Notes: generated from the letters alone by a model not told the origin. Shown: positions 24,518 to 35,580, counted from the stretch's first letter. The stretch: 64,000 nucleotides of DNA from Boswellia sacra (GCA_013180625.2 SNVD02012321.1:186001-250000); one strand, 5' to 3'. Numbers and translations are program-made.

Positions 24518-24817
24518 GCACAACTACTTTATGAAAAGAGTCGTGCAGCACGACTGTTTGGAGACAAGTATTATGTAGCACGACTGATTGACGAAAAGAG
24601 TCGTGCGGCACAAATATTTCGAGAAAAGCATTATGTACCACGACTTATTAGAAAAAAGAGTCATGCAGCACGACTAATTGGAGAAAAGAGTCGTACAGCA
24701 CGACTAATTGGAGAAAAGAGTCGTGCAGCACGACTGTTTGAAGAAAAGCATTACGCAGCACAACTGTTTGGAAACATGAGTCACAACAGGTCTGTTTGGA
24801 GAAAAGAGTCGTGCAAA
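24518..24817. repeat. Ten head-to-tail 30-bp units upstream of mudrA
   Basis: Units start every 30 bp from 24518 to 24788. The best units read GCACGACT, about 14 bp, then AGTCGTGC, so each is itself an imperfect inverted repeat with the same half-sites as the array at 20515-21175. The array lies 190-490 bp upstream of the mudrA start codon, i.e. in its promoter region. Units at 24668 and 24698 are nearly identical, while the last units are more diverged. Confidence 0.9.
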
Positions 24818-25270
24818 ACATTTTTACACCAAAAAACCACAGTTTTAAGAATTATTTTCCTTCAACATGGTTCACTTTAATAGATATAAAACATAAATAA
24901 TGAAAAAAATAAATCTAAAGAATAAATCTAAACCCAACTTCACATAATAATTGTTATCAACACCATGAATAAGGGTTTAAGTATTACCTTCACTTTTTCA
25001 ATGTTGACTCAACAATCAACTTTTTTGATTTCAACTTTCACTCACTGGCTTGACATTCCTTTTATGAGAAATTGTTAAGTTTTCCATTTTGGGGTGTGAG
25101 TGTTGGAGAGTTGGAGAGTGAGTGTTTGTATTGCAACTCATCTTTTCATATTAACTAACAAGGGTAATTTAGACTTTTCATGTGTAAAAGGGGTTACATT
25201 TTTTCAAATACAAGAAATGGGTCATGTTTGAAAAAAGGACCCCAAAAAGGGTTATTTAAAAAAATAACCC
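24818..25270. other. Right end of the MULE
   Basis: Non-coding. It ends in a 22-bp inverted repeat (gggttattt...aaataaccc) that forms the element's right terminus. A GTTGGAGAGTTGGAGAGTGAGTG stretch lies near 25103. Confidence 0.5.
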
Positions 25271-25279
25271 GACAGATTC

Positions 25280-26956
25280 GCATAGAGAAAATATGTTAAT
25301 TAGTAACACAAGCTCAAAATTGACTATTTAATTTGTCCGATAAAAAATTGTTGTTTTAAGCATCTTTTCTCGACATTCGCTTTCATATTGAATCCAAATT
25401 GCAACCCTCTCAGAAGTCAAAATGTTTTTTCGCATGCTTTTCTCCACCTCTCCATATAATATTTTAGACCTTAGAGAAGCTAAATCAAAATTTACCTTCA
25501 CTTTTTTTTTTTAATTTCTCATATTAACTAGAATAAAGTGAAATAGAAAACAAAAATAGCAAGAAAGCCCATATCCATTCAAATGAAAAATTATATTTTT
25601 CTATCTAATTGATAATAAGAAAAAGAAAACATTAGTAAAATAAAAAAATTTTGAATATAAAAAAAAACACTAGTCATAATTAATTATTATTTACGATATC
25701 GGTATGCAAATCTTGTAATGATATTTGGGAAAAAAATTCAAATTGGTAACATAAAATATTATGTAAAATGATAGTCAATTTTTAATTAAAAGTCAAGTTG
25801 GTAGCATCATGAGTTGTAATGTCGAATGTTAGACTTAGAATAAATAATGATTTTAAATGTTTTTTGATAATATAATGTGAGACCTATGGCATGTTACAAC
25901 TTATACACATATTGTTGATACTACAGTTAAGCTTTACTAAAGACATCAAATTAGCGCATTTTTTCCTCATAGTACCGTGTTCAAGAAAGTTGAATAGTTA
26001 AAATTTGTTAAAATATTTTAACTCAAATTAATTGTAAGTTTTGTTTTTAAATTTCGTTTTACATAATTAGTATTATAAACAACTTTTCTATTAATTTCTC
26101 TCCAAAAATTATAAGATTGTAATAATAAAAGGTTATGGATTTGTTTGTTAGGAGATTATGCTAAAACATATTAAACAACCAATCGATAATATAACAAAAT
26201 AAATCACATAGCATAAAAGGGAACACTAATTTAATATGATTCAACATCATTCATCAACATCCACATATAAAAGAGAAAATGATTAGAAATGTTATCACAA
26301 CTATGATTAGAGTACAATATATCTAACTTGATATTTAAGATATCTCAAGAACAATTACTCATTTCATCACTCAATAAGTGATACTTAATCATAGCCTATT
26401 TCCCATTTGTCTGTTGGTGTTTATGTTTCACTAACTTTTTACAACTCTTTAAGAGAACGTTTCTCATATAACTCTTGATTTTTACTCTCTTAATTTCTTT
26501 CATGACCTTCGTAGATACGTTTAGACTTTATCTTTTCAGAGAACCCTATTTTCCATTTATTGTAATGTTCTAACATTATAATTTGAAGTAGGAAAACTAG
26601 TGAAAAATTGTCAAAAGTATCAAAATGACACATTGCTTTATATATGGGTTAAGAATTTTTCAGGCCAATTTTTTTTTTTAAATAATATTTCAATACAAAT
26701 TTTTTATCATTCATCTGACATAATCGAATGATTAAAATAATAGATAAATTGATTTTATTAAATATAAATATTTTACTTTAAATCCTAATAATTGAATTAG
26801 GAAATACGAATGATAAAAAAATTGATATCCAAACCTTGTGTGAAAAAAAAAAAAAGTGATCGATTGATGTGTTAATTTTTACTCAATGTCATATCATTTA
26901 CTTTACATAAATTTATCAGAAATAGGATTTCAAAGCTATTTTGATGGGGAGCGGCC
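25280..26956. other. AT-rich intergenic DNA
   Basis: I see no gene, RNA or bounded mobile element here. The few short reading frames have no recognisable domain. Confidence 0.6.
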
Positions 26957-27709
26957 TGTCACGCCCCGCACGACATGCGAACGATTTAACACGAAGCTTG
27001 CTCGGAAGAGCACCAAGGGATGGGATTTCAGGACAAGTGTTATGGTGATTTGGGATCCTTATGTCAAGAGGATTCCAATGGTGTGAAGAATAGGCGTGGT
27101 GTTCCGGAAGCTTCTAGAAGGTTCCGCAACGTTCCGGGACATTCGGGAAAGATCCGGAAGAATCCGGAAACCATGAGATACATGCGGAAGGCTCTAGAAG
27201 ACTCTAGAAGACTCCAGAAGGTTGCGAAAGAGTGTGGAAGACTACGAAAGGTTCTAGAAGCTTGCAAGGCCTAGACCATTCTAGAATTCTCTAGCAAAGC
27301 CAAGTTGCTAGAACCTCCATTGTAACTATCTAAGATATTTTAGAGTATCCCATGCAAAATATCTAGATATTATAGGAGATAATTCTAGATTGCAAATAAC
27401 AAACGTTGGATGCATTAGATCCTAGCCGTCCATTGAGGAGGTGATTTGCTATAAATATCCCTCAAAGGCTCATTTGTAAGGTATCCAAGCACAATCAAGC
27501 AAAGTTGTACCCAAGCCATTGTAAAAGAGTTCTTGCAACACTTGTCTCCATCTTCCATCACTTCTCTTCTTGCCTAAAAGTTATTTAGCTCAACGGTCCT
27601 ATCTTCTGCTTGAGCGAGAAGGCCAACAACTAGGCTTAATTAACAACTTTTGGATTCAAGTTGTCTAAGTGTCGCACGATAGTGCTGCGCAACCTATAAG
27701 CTCATGACA
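26957..27709 (+). mobile_element. Solo LTR (or LTR fragment) with a heat-shock-element cluster
   Basis: The 753-bp segment begins TGTCA and ends TGACA (TG...CA with a 5-bp inverted terminus). It is flanked by GGCC on both sides (26953-26956, 27710-27713), so the target duplication is only 4 bp clear. A TATA box (tataaata, 27450-27457) fits + orientation. Upstream of it are perfect heat-shock-factor sites: five alternating TTC/GAA triplets spaced by 2 bp (27102-27124), and TTCnnGAA at 27142, 27252 and 27279. The composition is GC-richer than the neighbourhood. A purine run (gatggggagcgg) sits just left, which could instead mark a 3' LTR of a decayed element. The superfamily is probably Ty3/gypsy but uncertain. 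Confidence 0.7.
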
Positions 27710-27713
27710 GGCC

Positions 27714-28693
27714 ACTCTAATTGAAGTTAACAAAGGCGGCCCAAGGTTGTTAAAAAGAGGAGAGTGATGAGTTGTGTTTTGTCAAGTAGATGTGGCCCGG
27801 GCGAAGCCAACTTAATTCAACGCAACCAAACTGTTGTCTTTATGGACTTTCTCTAGGTATTTTTCTTCACTGTTACAGAACCCAAACCCCTTTATCACAT
27901 TTTAATTAATGTTACCATCAACCATATATACAAACAACCTTTAATTTCACATGCCATGAACAAAGATTCTTGCTAAACTTATTTTTAACTATTATATTTT
28001 TTATAAATATGATTAATCATTATACAAAAATAAATTAATAAAAGCTAATTTATCAAAAAAATATTTAAAATTTAAAGAAAATAAAATCATGAGAAGAACT
28101 TAGCACATTCATATTTCATACAATCTTATTTATACAAATTTAGTAAGGTGTTATATTCTCATTAAATAAGTGGTTATCTTATAATTTCATCAATTTATAT
28201 ATTTTAACTTTTACTTACCTAATAATACTATCCTAGCTTTTCATAAATTTTTTATTTATCACTCCACAACGAAATTATAAAATTTTGTATTTGAAATTGT
28301 GTGATTTAGATTATATAAGATTGTTATATATATAAATATAATATTGGTGGAATTATTATGATGCATGTTTTTCTCCTCTCAACTCTCAACGCCTTAGCCA
28401 TCACACCACCACCGCGCACAAAGCAAAAACCGTGTTGAAGTCAAAAGCAAAGCAGAGCCAAGCCAAAGCCGAAAGCCCACCATTTGCTGTCCCTTTTATT
28501 GATTTTATTTTCTCTCATTCAATCTATCTCTATCTCACCCTTCATTGTCTTCCCTTTCTTTTCTTCCTCCATTCACAAGAGAACCGTTCTTCAACTTGCT
28601 CAGATTCAAAGATATCTCCTTTACGCCCTCTTCCTCCCCCTCAACTTTCATGTGCATACACTTTATTGGCTTCTTGGGTTGCGTTGCACCGCC
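27714..28693 (+). other. 5' flank and leader of the PSKR-like gene
   Basis: AT-rich to about 28380, with TATA-like runs near 28326-28345. A pyrimidine-rich leader (about 28500-28690) follows that aligns with the leader of the pseudogene at 3620-3810. In-frame upstream codons exist, but the ATG at 28694 is the one in a good context (gccATGg) and is followed by a signal peptide. Confidence 0.55.
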
Positions 28694-30784
28694 ATGGGGA
28701 CTCGAGATTTCTGGTGGGTGATTGCTTTCTTTGTTGGTTCTTACTTCCAGGCTCAGGTGCTCAACTCTCAGAACCTCACTTGCAACCAGAATGATTTGGT
28801 TGCATTGCAGGGTTTCTTGAACGGTTTGGTGTTTAATGATTTGGAGTCTGGAATTGAAGGCTGGAATGTTAGTGACAATTGCTGTAACTGGGTTGGCATC
28901 ACGTGCAAGTCTTCATCTTCACTTGGATTACATGATGGTAATGGCAGTATAGCTTCTGGAAGAGTAACAAGATTGGAACTTGGAAAAAGAAAATTAAGTG
29001 GCAAGTTGTCTGAATCTTTAGGCAATCTGGATCAGCTTAGGTTCCTGAATCTCTCTCACAATTTCCTCAAAAGCTCACTTCCTGTGTCTTTGTTTCAATT
29101 GCCAAATTTACAAGTTTTGGACTTGAACTCCAATGACTTGTATGGGCCACTTCCGCAGAGCATCAACTTGCCTTCACTTCTGACTCTTGACGTCTCCTCC
29201 AATTCCTTGAACGGTTCTGTTCCTACTCGAATATGTGACAACTCTACTAAAATTCGGGTTCTTCGTTTAGCTGTAAACTATTTATCTGGTGGGATTTCAT
29301 CAGGGCTGGGAAATTGTGGTTCTTTGGAGGACTTGTGTCTTGGAATGAATGACCTCACTGGTGGAATAGCTGAAGATATATTTCATCTTCAAAAGTTGAG
29401 TCTTTTGGCTCTTCAAGACAATAAGCTTTCTGGGCAACTTAGCTCTGATATTGGTAATCTCTCTAGTCTTGTTCGTTTAGATGTATCAAGCAATAACTTT
29501 GCAGGTACGATCCCAAATGTTTTTGGTAAATTAAGTAAGTTTCAGTATCTTGTAGCCCATTCCAATAACTTCAGTGGTAGCATTCCATCTTCATTGTCAA
29601 ATTCTCCCACCATTAAGATGCTTAATCTGAGGAACAACTCTTTGGAAGGTATGTTAGATCTTAATTGTTCAGTTATGACTAGTTTGGCCTCTCTTGCTTT
29701 AGGTTCTAATAGGTTCATGGGTGGTTCTCTGCCTGATAATCTTCCCTTGTGTAGACGTTTGAAAAACATCAACCTTTCCAGGAACAATTTCAGTGGTCGA
29801 ATCCCACCAAGCTTCAGTAATTTTCAGAGCCTCACTTACCTGTCGCTCTCAAATTGTGGGATTGTCAATCTTTCTTCTGGTCTCGAAATCCTGCAGCACA
29901 ACAGGAACCTAACTACTTTGGTTCTCGACTTGAACTTTAAGAGTGAAGAATTGCCTACTGATCCCAGTCTTCGTTTCGAAAATTTGAAAATACTTGTTAT
30001 TGCAAACTGTAGACTTAGAGGTTCAATACCCCAGTGGTTGAGAAGTTGCACCAAATTGAAGTTGTTGGACTTATCATGGAACCGTTTGGCGGGTACACTT
30101 CCCGCCTGGTTTGGCGGTTTTCAGGATCTCTTTTACATGGACTTATCCAACAACACCTTCACAGGGGAGATTCCGAGAAACATAACTGCATTACCAAGCC
30201 TCATCAAGGGGAATATCTTATTGGAGGAATCTTGGCCAGATTTCCCCTTTTTCTTGAAAAGGAATTCAAGTGCCAGAGGGTTGCAGTATAATCAAGTTTG
30301 GAGCTTTCCACCAACTCTTGACCTTAGCCATAACTCTCTTGCTGGCTCAATCTGGCCGGGGCTTGGGAATCTGAAAAAACTCCATGTTTTGAATTTGAGA
30401 GCTAATAATATATCAGGACCAATTCCGAGCGAATTATCTGGCATGACAAGCTTGGAGTTTCTAGATTTGTCCCATAATAATCTAACAGGGACAATTTCAT
30501 CTTTGTTGGTACGGCTGAGCTTTCTGTCCATGTTTAGTGTTGCCTTCAATCAACTTCATGGGAAGATCCCTTCGGAAGGTCAGTTTCTGACTTTTCCAAA
30601 TTCATGCTTCGAAGGTAATAATCTTTGTGGTGATTATTGGTTCCCCTGTTCGAAAAATGGTCAAGTTGATCAAATTCCTGTGAGAGCTCCTAAAGAATCA
30701 ATAATAAACAAAGGCGGAATCATCATAGGAACGGTTTTTGGAATCGTATTTGGGATAGCTTTAGAATCAATCTTTCGCAAGTAA
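28694..30784 (+). CDS. PSKR1-like LRR ectodomain protein lacking the kinase
   Basis: The single exon encodes 696 aa. Residues 1 to about 25 form a signal peptide, followed by an LRR N-terminal cap with the NCCNWVGITC motif (about 55-65) and about 20 LRRs. An island domain (about 510-545, with SWPDFPFFLKRN and LQYNQVWSFPP) interrupts the LRRs. That island is the hormone-binding signature of phytosulfokine receptor PSKR1, a plasma-membrane receptor for a sulfated growth peptide. The protein then has a short hydrophobic segment (GGIIIGTVFGIVFGIAL, about 673-690) and stops after ESIFRK. PSKR1 proteins continue about 300 aa into a juxtamembrane region and a Ser/Thr kinase; none is found downstream. 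It could be a membrane-anchored receptor-like protein, a decoy, or a recently truncated gene. The open frame is intact while its paralogue at 3811 is broken. Confidence 0.9.
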   Translation: MGTRDFWWVIAFFVGSYFQAQVLNSQNLTCNQNDLVALQGFLNGLVFNDLESGIEGWNVSDNCCNWVGITCKSSSSLGLHDGNGSIASGRVTRLELGKRKLSGKLSESLGNLDQLRFLNLSHNFLKSSLPVSLFQLPNLQVLDLNSNDLYGPLPQSINLPSLLTLDVSSNSLNGSVPTRICDNSTKIRVLRLAVNYLSGGISSGLGNCGSLEDLCLGMNDLTGGIAEDIFHLQKLSLLALQDNKLSGQLSSDIGNLSSLVRLDVSSNNFAGTIPNVFGKLSKFQYLVAHSNNFSGSIPSSLSNSPTIKMLNLRNNSLEGMLDLNCSVMTSLASLALGSNRFMGGSLPDNLPLCRRLKNINLSRNNFSGRIPPSFSNFQSLTYLSLSNCGIVNLSSGLEILQHNRNLTTLVLDLNFKSEELPTDPSLRFENLKILVIANCRLRGSIPQWLRSCTKLKLLDLSWNRLAGTLPAWFGGFQDLFYMDLSNNTFTGEIPRNITALPSLIKGNILLEESWPDFPFFLKRNSSARGLQYNQVWSFPPTLDLSHNSLAGSIWPGLGNLKKLHVLNLRANNISGPIPSELSGMTSLEFLDLSHNNLTGTISSLLVRLSFLSMFSVAFNQLHGKIPSEGQFLTFPNSCFEGNNLCGDYWFPCSKNGQVDQIPVRAPKESIINKGGIIIGTVFGIVFGIALESIFRK

Positions 30785-32866
30785 TGTTGGGCTGCTCTGT
30801 TGAGTTGGCCATCTTGAATCTTCATTGTCTTCTAAACCTTTCCATTATACCCTTTTTAACTCTCACTTTTTATCTATTTCTCATCTTCAAGAGAAACTAT
30901 AATTGCTAAGTCTGATTTCTGAATTATATATTCTCTATTTCTCTCCCTGACTATTTTTCGGAGAGGCATTATTATCGCCCTTCTCAACAACTAGGTTACG
31001 TTTGAAATATAATTGTCCATCTCCAGAACAATTAGATTGCTTTCAAATTCCTATTTATTTGTTGGAGTTTTATCCTTGTATGAAGTATGAATGCAACATT
31101 TTTGTTGTTTTAAAAATTTTATTCGTAATATGGAATTTAAATAAAAATTTTAAATACATCTATAAAACTCGTAAATGATTATAAAAAATGCTTGAAGATC
31201 GATTAATGCAAATTACTACAGATTTTTTATATACATGTTTATAACTTTTATACGGATTGTTACCAGTAATGTCCAAAAATAACTTTTTTATGATCGTTTA
31301 CATATTTAAATAAGTGTTTATAACTTTTCAGAAATAATAACTGTTTTTACAATTTAAAGTTGTAATAACTTTTCCTTCAATTATTTTTATTGTATAATCT
31401 AACCATTGAATCAAATATATATTCATGAATTAGGATCATATCATTTACTATTGAATGAGTGCACTTCAATGGTCCAGAATTTATTACTATGAAGCAAGTA
31501 ACAAATTTTAAGTTATGATAATAACCACAAAATCCTTCATATGCAGAAAAGCTTAAATGAGCAAGTAGTCATCCATAAGCCAATAAAATAATACTATCAA
31601 ATTCACATCTATGCTTGTTTTCTTTGTTATTTAATGGTAATAATGAGTAGTTGAGTTTAAAGTAATTAATTACATATATGATATAATATATGATCAGATG
31701 GATGCAATATTTTCAGACATATGACTTACCTAAATTTTTTTTCTATCTATTAATTGAAAAAACTCTCTTAATTCTTCAAAAGGTGGATGGAAATATAAAC
31801 AAACATATACTCTCTCTTTTTTTTCGTAGTAGCTCAGATTTGAAGATAATTTATTGTTGTTGCAAATAAAATAGTATAAAAATCGACAGCACAGTTGTAG
31901 AACTAGGAGAGTTTAATGGAGCAAAGAGTCAAAACTCTATTCAAAGATAAATAAAGAATATGCGAGTAGTCAAAGAGAAGAAGTGAGAACTACAAGGGCT
32001 CAAGTGGGCCTCAACTAAGTGCTGACCCAAAACTCTGGAGATGGAAACCATTGGGCCTCTCCGGTCCAGTAATTTCTTCACAATCCATTGTTGAATTCAA
32101 ATTCCAGACCATCTATCAACGAGCTAGAAAGAAAATAACTATAATAATAATTAATTATTATTATAAAAATAATAGTAATAAATTAATAATTCGATATTCA
32201 AAAGTTGTTCAAAACAATCTTAAGAAAATCCCTAATTTTTTTAATATTATTTTTTTCTCGCTAAATCGAAATCGAATCTAAGCAGTGACTTTAAAAAAAA
32301 AATTATCACATAGAATATCATAAAATAAATTTAGCTAAAGAGAAGGGATGAAAAAAAAAGAAAAGGAAAAACTAGAATACCAAAACCAAAAACAAAGACA
32401 TTCTACTAATTCAATAAATAGTTTGGGCCACTTGCTTTGCCGAAGTTGATGCCCAACTACCTTATAAAAAGCTAGTGGGAATATACCAAATAATCCGTGC
32501 CAATTTTCTATTCAGTCCCATGAGGATTTCGGAAAAAAAAAAAGTAAATAATTTTAACTGTCATAAGAATTTAAAAAAAAAAAGTTCAAAGGATGGTTAA
32601 AGGAATTACAAATAAATGAAATAATGGCTGTATGATATCCAAAAATATATATTAAAGTAGCATGTTTATTACAAATGCACAATTAAATAAATATTTCCAT
32701 TTATTTTTTGTTTTTTAAGATTTAACACATTTTTTATTTCATTTTACGGAATTAAAAATTAATATAGTAGTGCTAAGTGCACCTATCCTTGGAGAAAAAA
32801 ATCTCTTTTACATTCTAATAATAATAGTAGACTTACAAACTTTATATAAACAATATCAAATCGATT
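30785..32866. other. 3' flank of the PSKR-like gene; paralogue of upstream flanks
   Basis: No gene. The part 31360-31790 matches 1-495, and 31800-32110 matches 3180-3480, i.e. sequence found upstream of the left PSKR-like gene. About 32000-32830 also matches the inverse of 10930-11640. The downstream flank of this gene therefore carries the promoter segment of a neighbouring copy whose coding part is missing. No LRR coding sequence follows 32110. Confidence 0.65.
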
Positions 32867-33022
32867 AAAGATTGTAAATATCGGTACCGTACTTCAAGTA
32901 GGCGACGATATCGCTTGTATCTATGGTCTTGATGAAGTAATGGCATGTGAATTAGTAAAATTTGAAGAGGGTACAATAGGCATTGCTCTGAATTTGGAAT
33001 CCAATAATGTTGGCGTTGTATT
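32867..33022 (+). pseudogene. atpA (fragment): Nuclear insert of chloroplast atpA (NUPT)
   Basis: About 155 bp translate to a stretch recognisable as the N-terminal beta-barrel part of the chloroplast ATP synthase CF1 alpha subunit. Seen motifs include [27 protein letters not shown] and TVLQVGD. Several substitutions are present relative to the conserved protein (e.g. GDDIACI where GDGIARI is usual; ACELVKFEE for AGELVEFEE). There is no promoter, start codon or ATPase core, so it is non-functional. It is an old transfer of plastid DNA into the nucleus. Confidence 0.93.
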
Positions 33023-35580
33023 ATTTATCCTTAATATTTCAAGGATTCATATAAAACTTTTTCTCAAATCAACAAAAAGAAAATGAAAATTTTTGATAAA
33101 AACGTCTACAATAATGAAGCAAATCAGGAAAAAATTAATAAAACAAATCTAAATAGAATTCAGTTTATTTCAACTATAAAAAAATCAATTTCTAAGATTA
33201 GTAATAATAATAAGAATTCAAAATTTGTAAATAAGATTTTATGCACAAAAATTTTAAGCGTAATATTAATCTCAATTTTATTATTATTTTGTACATGAGA
33301 TGGAGGCTGAAGAAAAGAATTAGTGAGAGCTAAATGATTTGTTCTTAATACAAGAAAGAAGAGATAAAATAGCAAATCTCACGGAGAAAGCCTAGTAAAG
33401 CTTAGGAAGAAAATGAAGGTTAAGCGTGGTCCAACTCAACAAAGGCAACTCAATAATATGATTTTAAATAACCTTCACTTATTACCTGTTCAACTGATGG
33501 GTTTTTCTATTTTTTAACCCTTTTTATCTTTAAAAAAAAATCTCCAAAAGACGTGAAGAATCGAGCAAAGTTTGGAGATAACATATTATATTAAACATTA
33601 TGAAAAGAAGAATTAAACATTATTAAAAGAAGAATTCAACTTTCTAATAAACTATGAAAATATATGTAATAAATTCTTTTTTTTCTTTAACCTAACTTAT
33701 CAAGGCAGTTTAAAATCGAGAGATAAGGTTTTTCTAACAATTCATCATTTATGAATAAATAACAAAAATAAATATTTGGAGTCCTGATTTGTTAAAAAAA
33801 AGATTTTTTTTTTCGGTAAGAAAGCATAAAATTTTTAGTGGTTGGTGAAAGACTAGAGAGACATTTAGATCCTACTTCGTCATAATATAATAATTATTAT
33901 GATTAGTATTTCTCATCCCAAAAAACAATTGAAAGGTTAATGGGGCAAATCCAAAGCCGCAGAGTTTGAAGATGGGTTGGTGGCAAAATCAAAATGTTAT
34001 TTTTTTCTTGACACGAATGAAATTATGCTTAGGTGAGGGAAAATGGAAGTTTATAGAATATTTTATTTATCTTAAATCTTTAACAACGTTAATTTTTTTT
34101 TGACTTGGTGAGTGATTTTGGACACAAAGCTTTGTTTATGTTTTAGTGTTAATATTATATAAACAAAATTTAATATAATAACAGTATGATATCACTTAAT
34201 TATATTAGTAAAATGAGTGTTATCACGTCTACGTTTAAACCTATTGTTAAATAAGAAAATATTATCGTAAGAATTTTTAAATCTCAATATATAATCTCAA
34301 GGTACGTTAGATAAAAAATAAATAGTATTAATCAATAGCGGTATATCACAACATCATTTCAAAGTCATTTTATTTTTATAATGTTTATTCATCTTAAAGC
34401 TTTGCCTAATTCTTCCATTGAGAATACTTAAAGCTTTGACTTAATGAAATATCCTTGAATGATTCAATATTTATTACTTATGAGAGCTTCAGTTTAAAAC
34501 TTTGACGAAGGAGAAGTCTCCAAAATCACTTTTAGTATTTATATAAGATTAGAAACTTTTTAGATGAACGTAAAATAATTTTAATCTAATGATTTATAAA
34601 GTAATCAATAACGGTATATCTCAACGTCACTCTTTTATCTTTATTGTGAATATGTGATCCTTCGTTTTTAATCCGTATGATAAAATCAATTTGAACGAAT
34701 CAACCTTCGTCTTTCGTGAGAGTTCGAGTACACTATCGAAACAAAAAAAGAAATCTTCAAAATCCAAATTAGTAAGATAAATCTCAGTTTGAACATCTCA
34801 GAGACGTGGAGTTAAAGCTTGACTTGTTAGATAGCTTGTAAGTTGTAACTCACATCATTTGAATCCTTCCTTCGATCTCAAAACTTGACTTGAACTTTGT
34901 ATTGAATAGTTCAATTCTCGTACTCTTATCATAATCTTCATGCATACTCTAATTAATTGATACTTAATGTGTAACATAATAACTGGGATTTGCACCACTC
35001 CAATCCCCAATGATGAATTTTTTTTTTCTCTGAGAAAGAAAGAAGACACGTAACCGAAATTAGGAAGACAAATATCAATTTTGATATGCTTAGGTGTGAA
35101 AGAAAAAAGCCCAAATCCATGCCGCCAAATGGAAGTTATCTTGGCACATAAATGTTAGGGAAAGACCTTTGAACAAACACTTTGACTACTCCGTGTCAAG
35201 CACTGGACTGCACCAAATAACTTCCCCTCAATTAACGGTAATATAAAAACCACGTCCACAATCCCAAATTACAATAACACCCTTACTCTATAAAAACAAC
35301 CAGTCTATCAACAAGGGTAAAATCGTACTTCAATCAATAGCATAATCAGCTTCCGCCACTGAGTACGCGGAAAGTGGGCCCACTGATATGATCAATGGGC
35401 CGGCTTGATCGTCTGCTCGCCGGTTTAACTGCAAGATTTTTGTTCCTTTTTTTTTAATTTTTATTTTCTCAAATATAATTGTCTTCGCATCTTTGACCTC
35501 TTCAATGGGCCCTTGCAGCTGCTTTGGGTAACAGACCCGGTATCTTTACCGAGCAAGTAGAATGAATGAATCTCTATTCA
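33023..35580. other. AT-rich intergenic DNA
   Basis: I found no gene. Two diverged copies of a short motif occur, 'atcaatagcggtatatcac' near 34329 and 'atcaataacggtatatctc' near 34609, each followed by similar text, suggesting an old local duplication or a small unidentified repeat. The last 250 bp are the upstream region of the glutaredoxin-DEP-DUF547 gene. Confidence 0.5.

Larger units (their letters stand above)
12794..25270. mobile_element. Mutator-like element (MULE) with Ulp1-like gene and mudrA
   Basis: This 12,477-bp element is flanked by 9-bp sequences GTCAGATTC (12785-12793) and GACAGATTC (25271-25279), eight of nine identical, the duplication length typical of Mutator. The ends are only weakly inverted-repeat: AAATAACCCT and a downstream 'aatgaccc' or 'catgaccc' occur at both ends on opposite strands. 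Inside are a DUF1985/Ulp1 protease pseudogene (+), mudrA (-, convergent), a tandem duplication near the left end, two arrays of GCACGAC/GTCGTGC repeats and a non-LTR insertion. MULEs that carry Ulp1-like genes are known in plants (the Kaonashi elements of Arabidopsis, CUMULE of melon), and Kaonashi elements also have weak or absent terminal repeats. All coding parts are decayed, so the element is not autonomous now. Confidence 0.85.

Noticed and set aside
24518..24817. Regular 30-bp repeats resembling a CRISPR array
   Set aside because: Units are contiguous with no unique spacers, and the context is a plant transposon.
27064..27274. Overlapping frames on both strands in the GC-rich stretch
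   Set aside because: They lie inside the LTR with heat-shock elements; the repetitive Arg/Glu/Ser text comes from the GAA/TTC words.
28694..30784. Calling this gene a disease-resistance RLP
   Set aside because: The island sequence and repeat order match PSKR1, not Cf/EIX-type RLPs; the RLP-type sequence is the separate fragment at 61170-61810.
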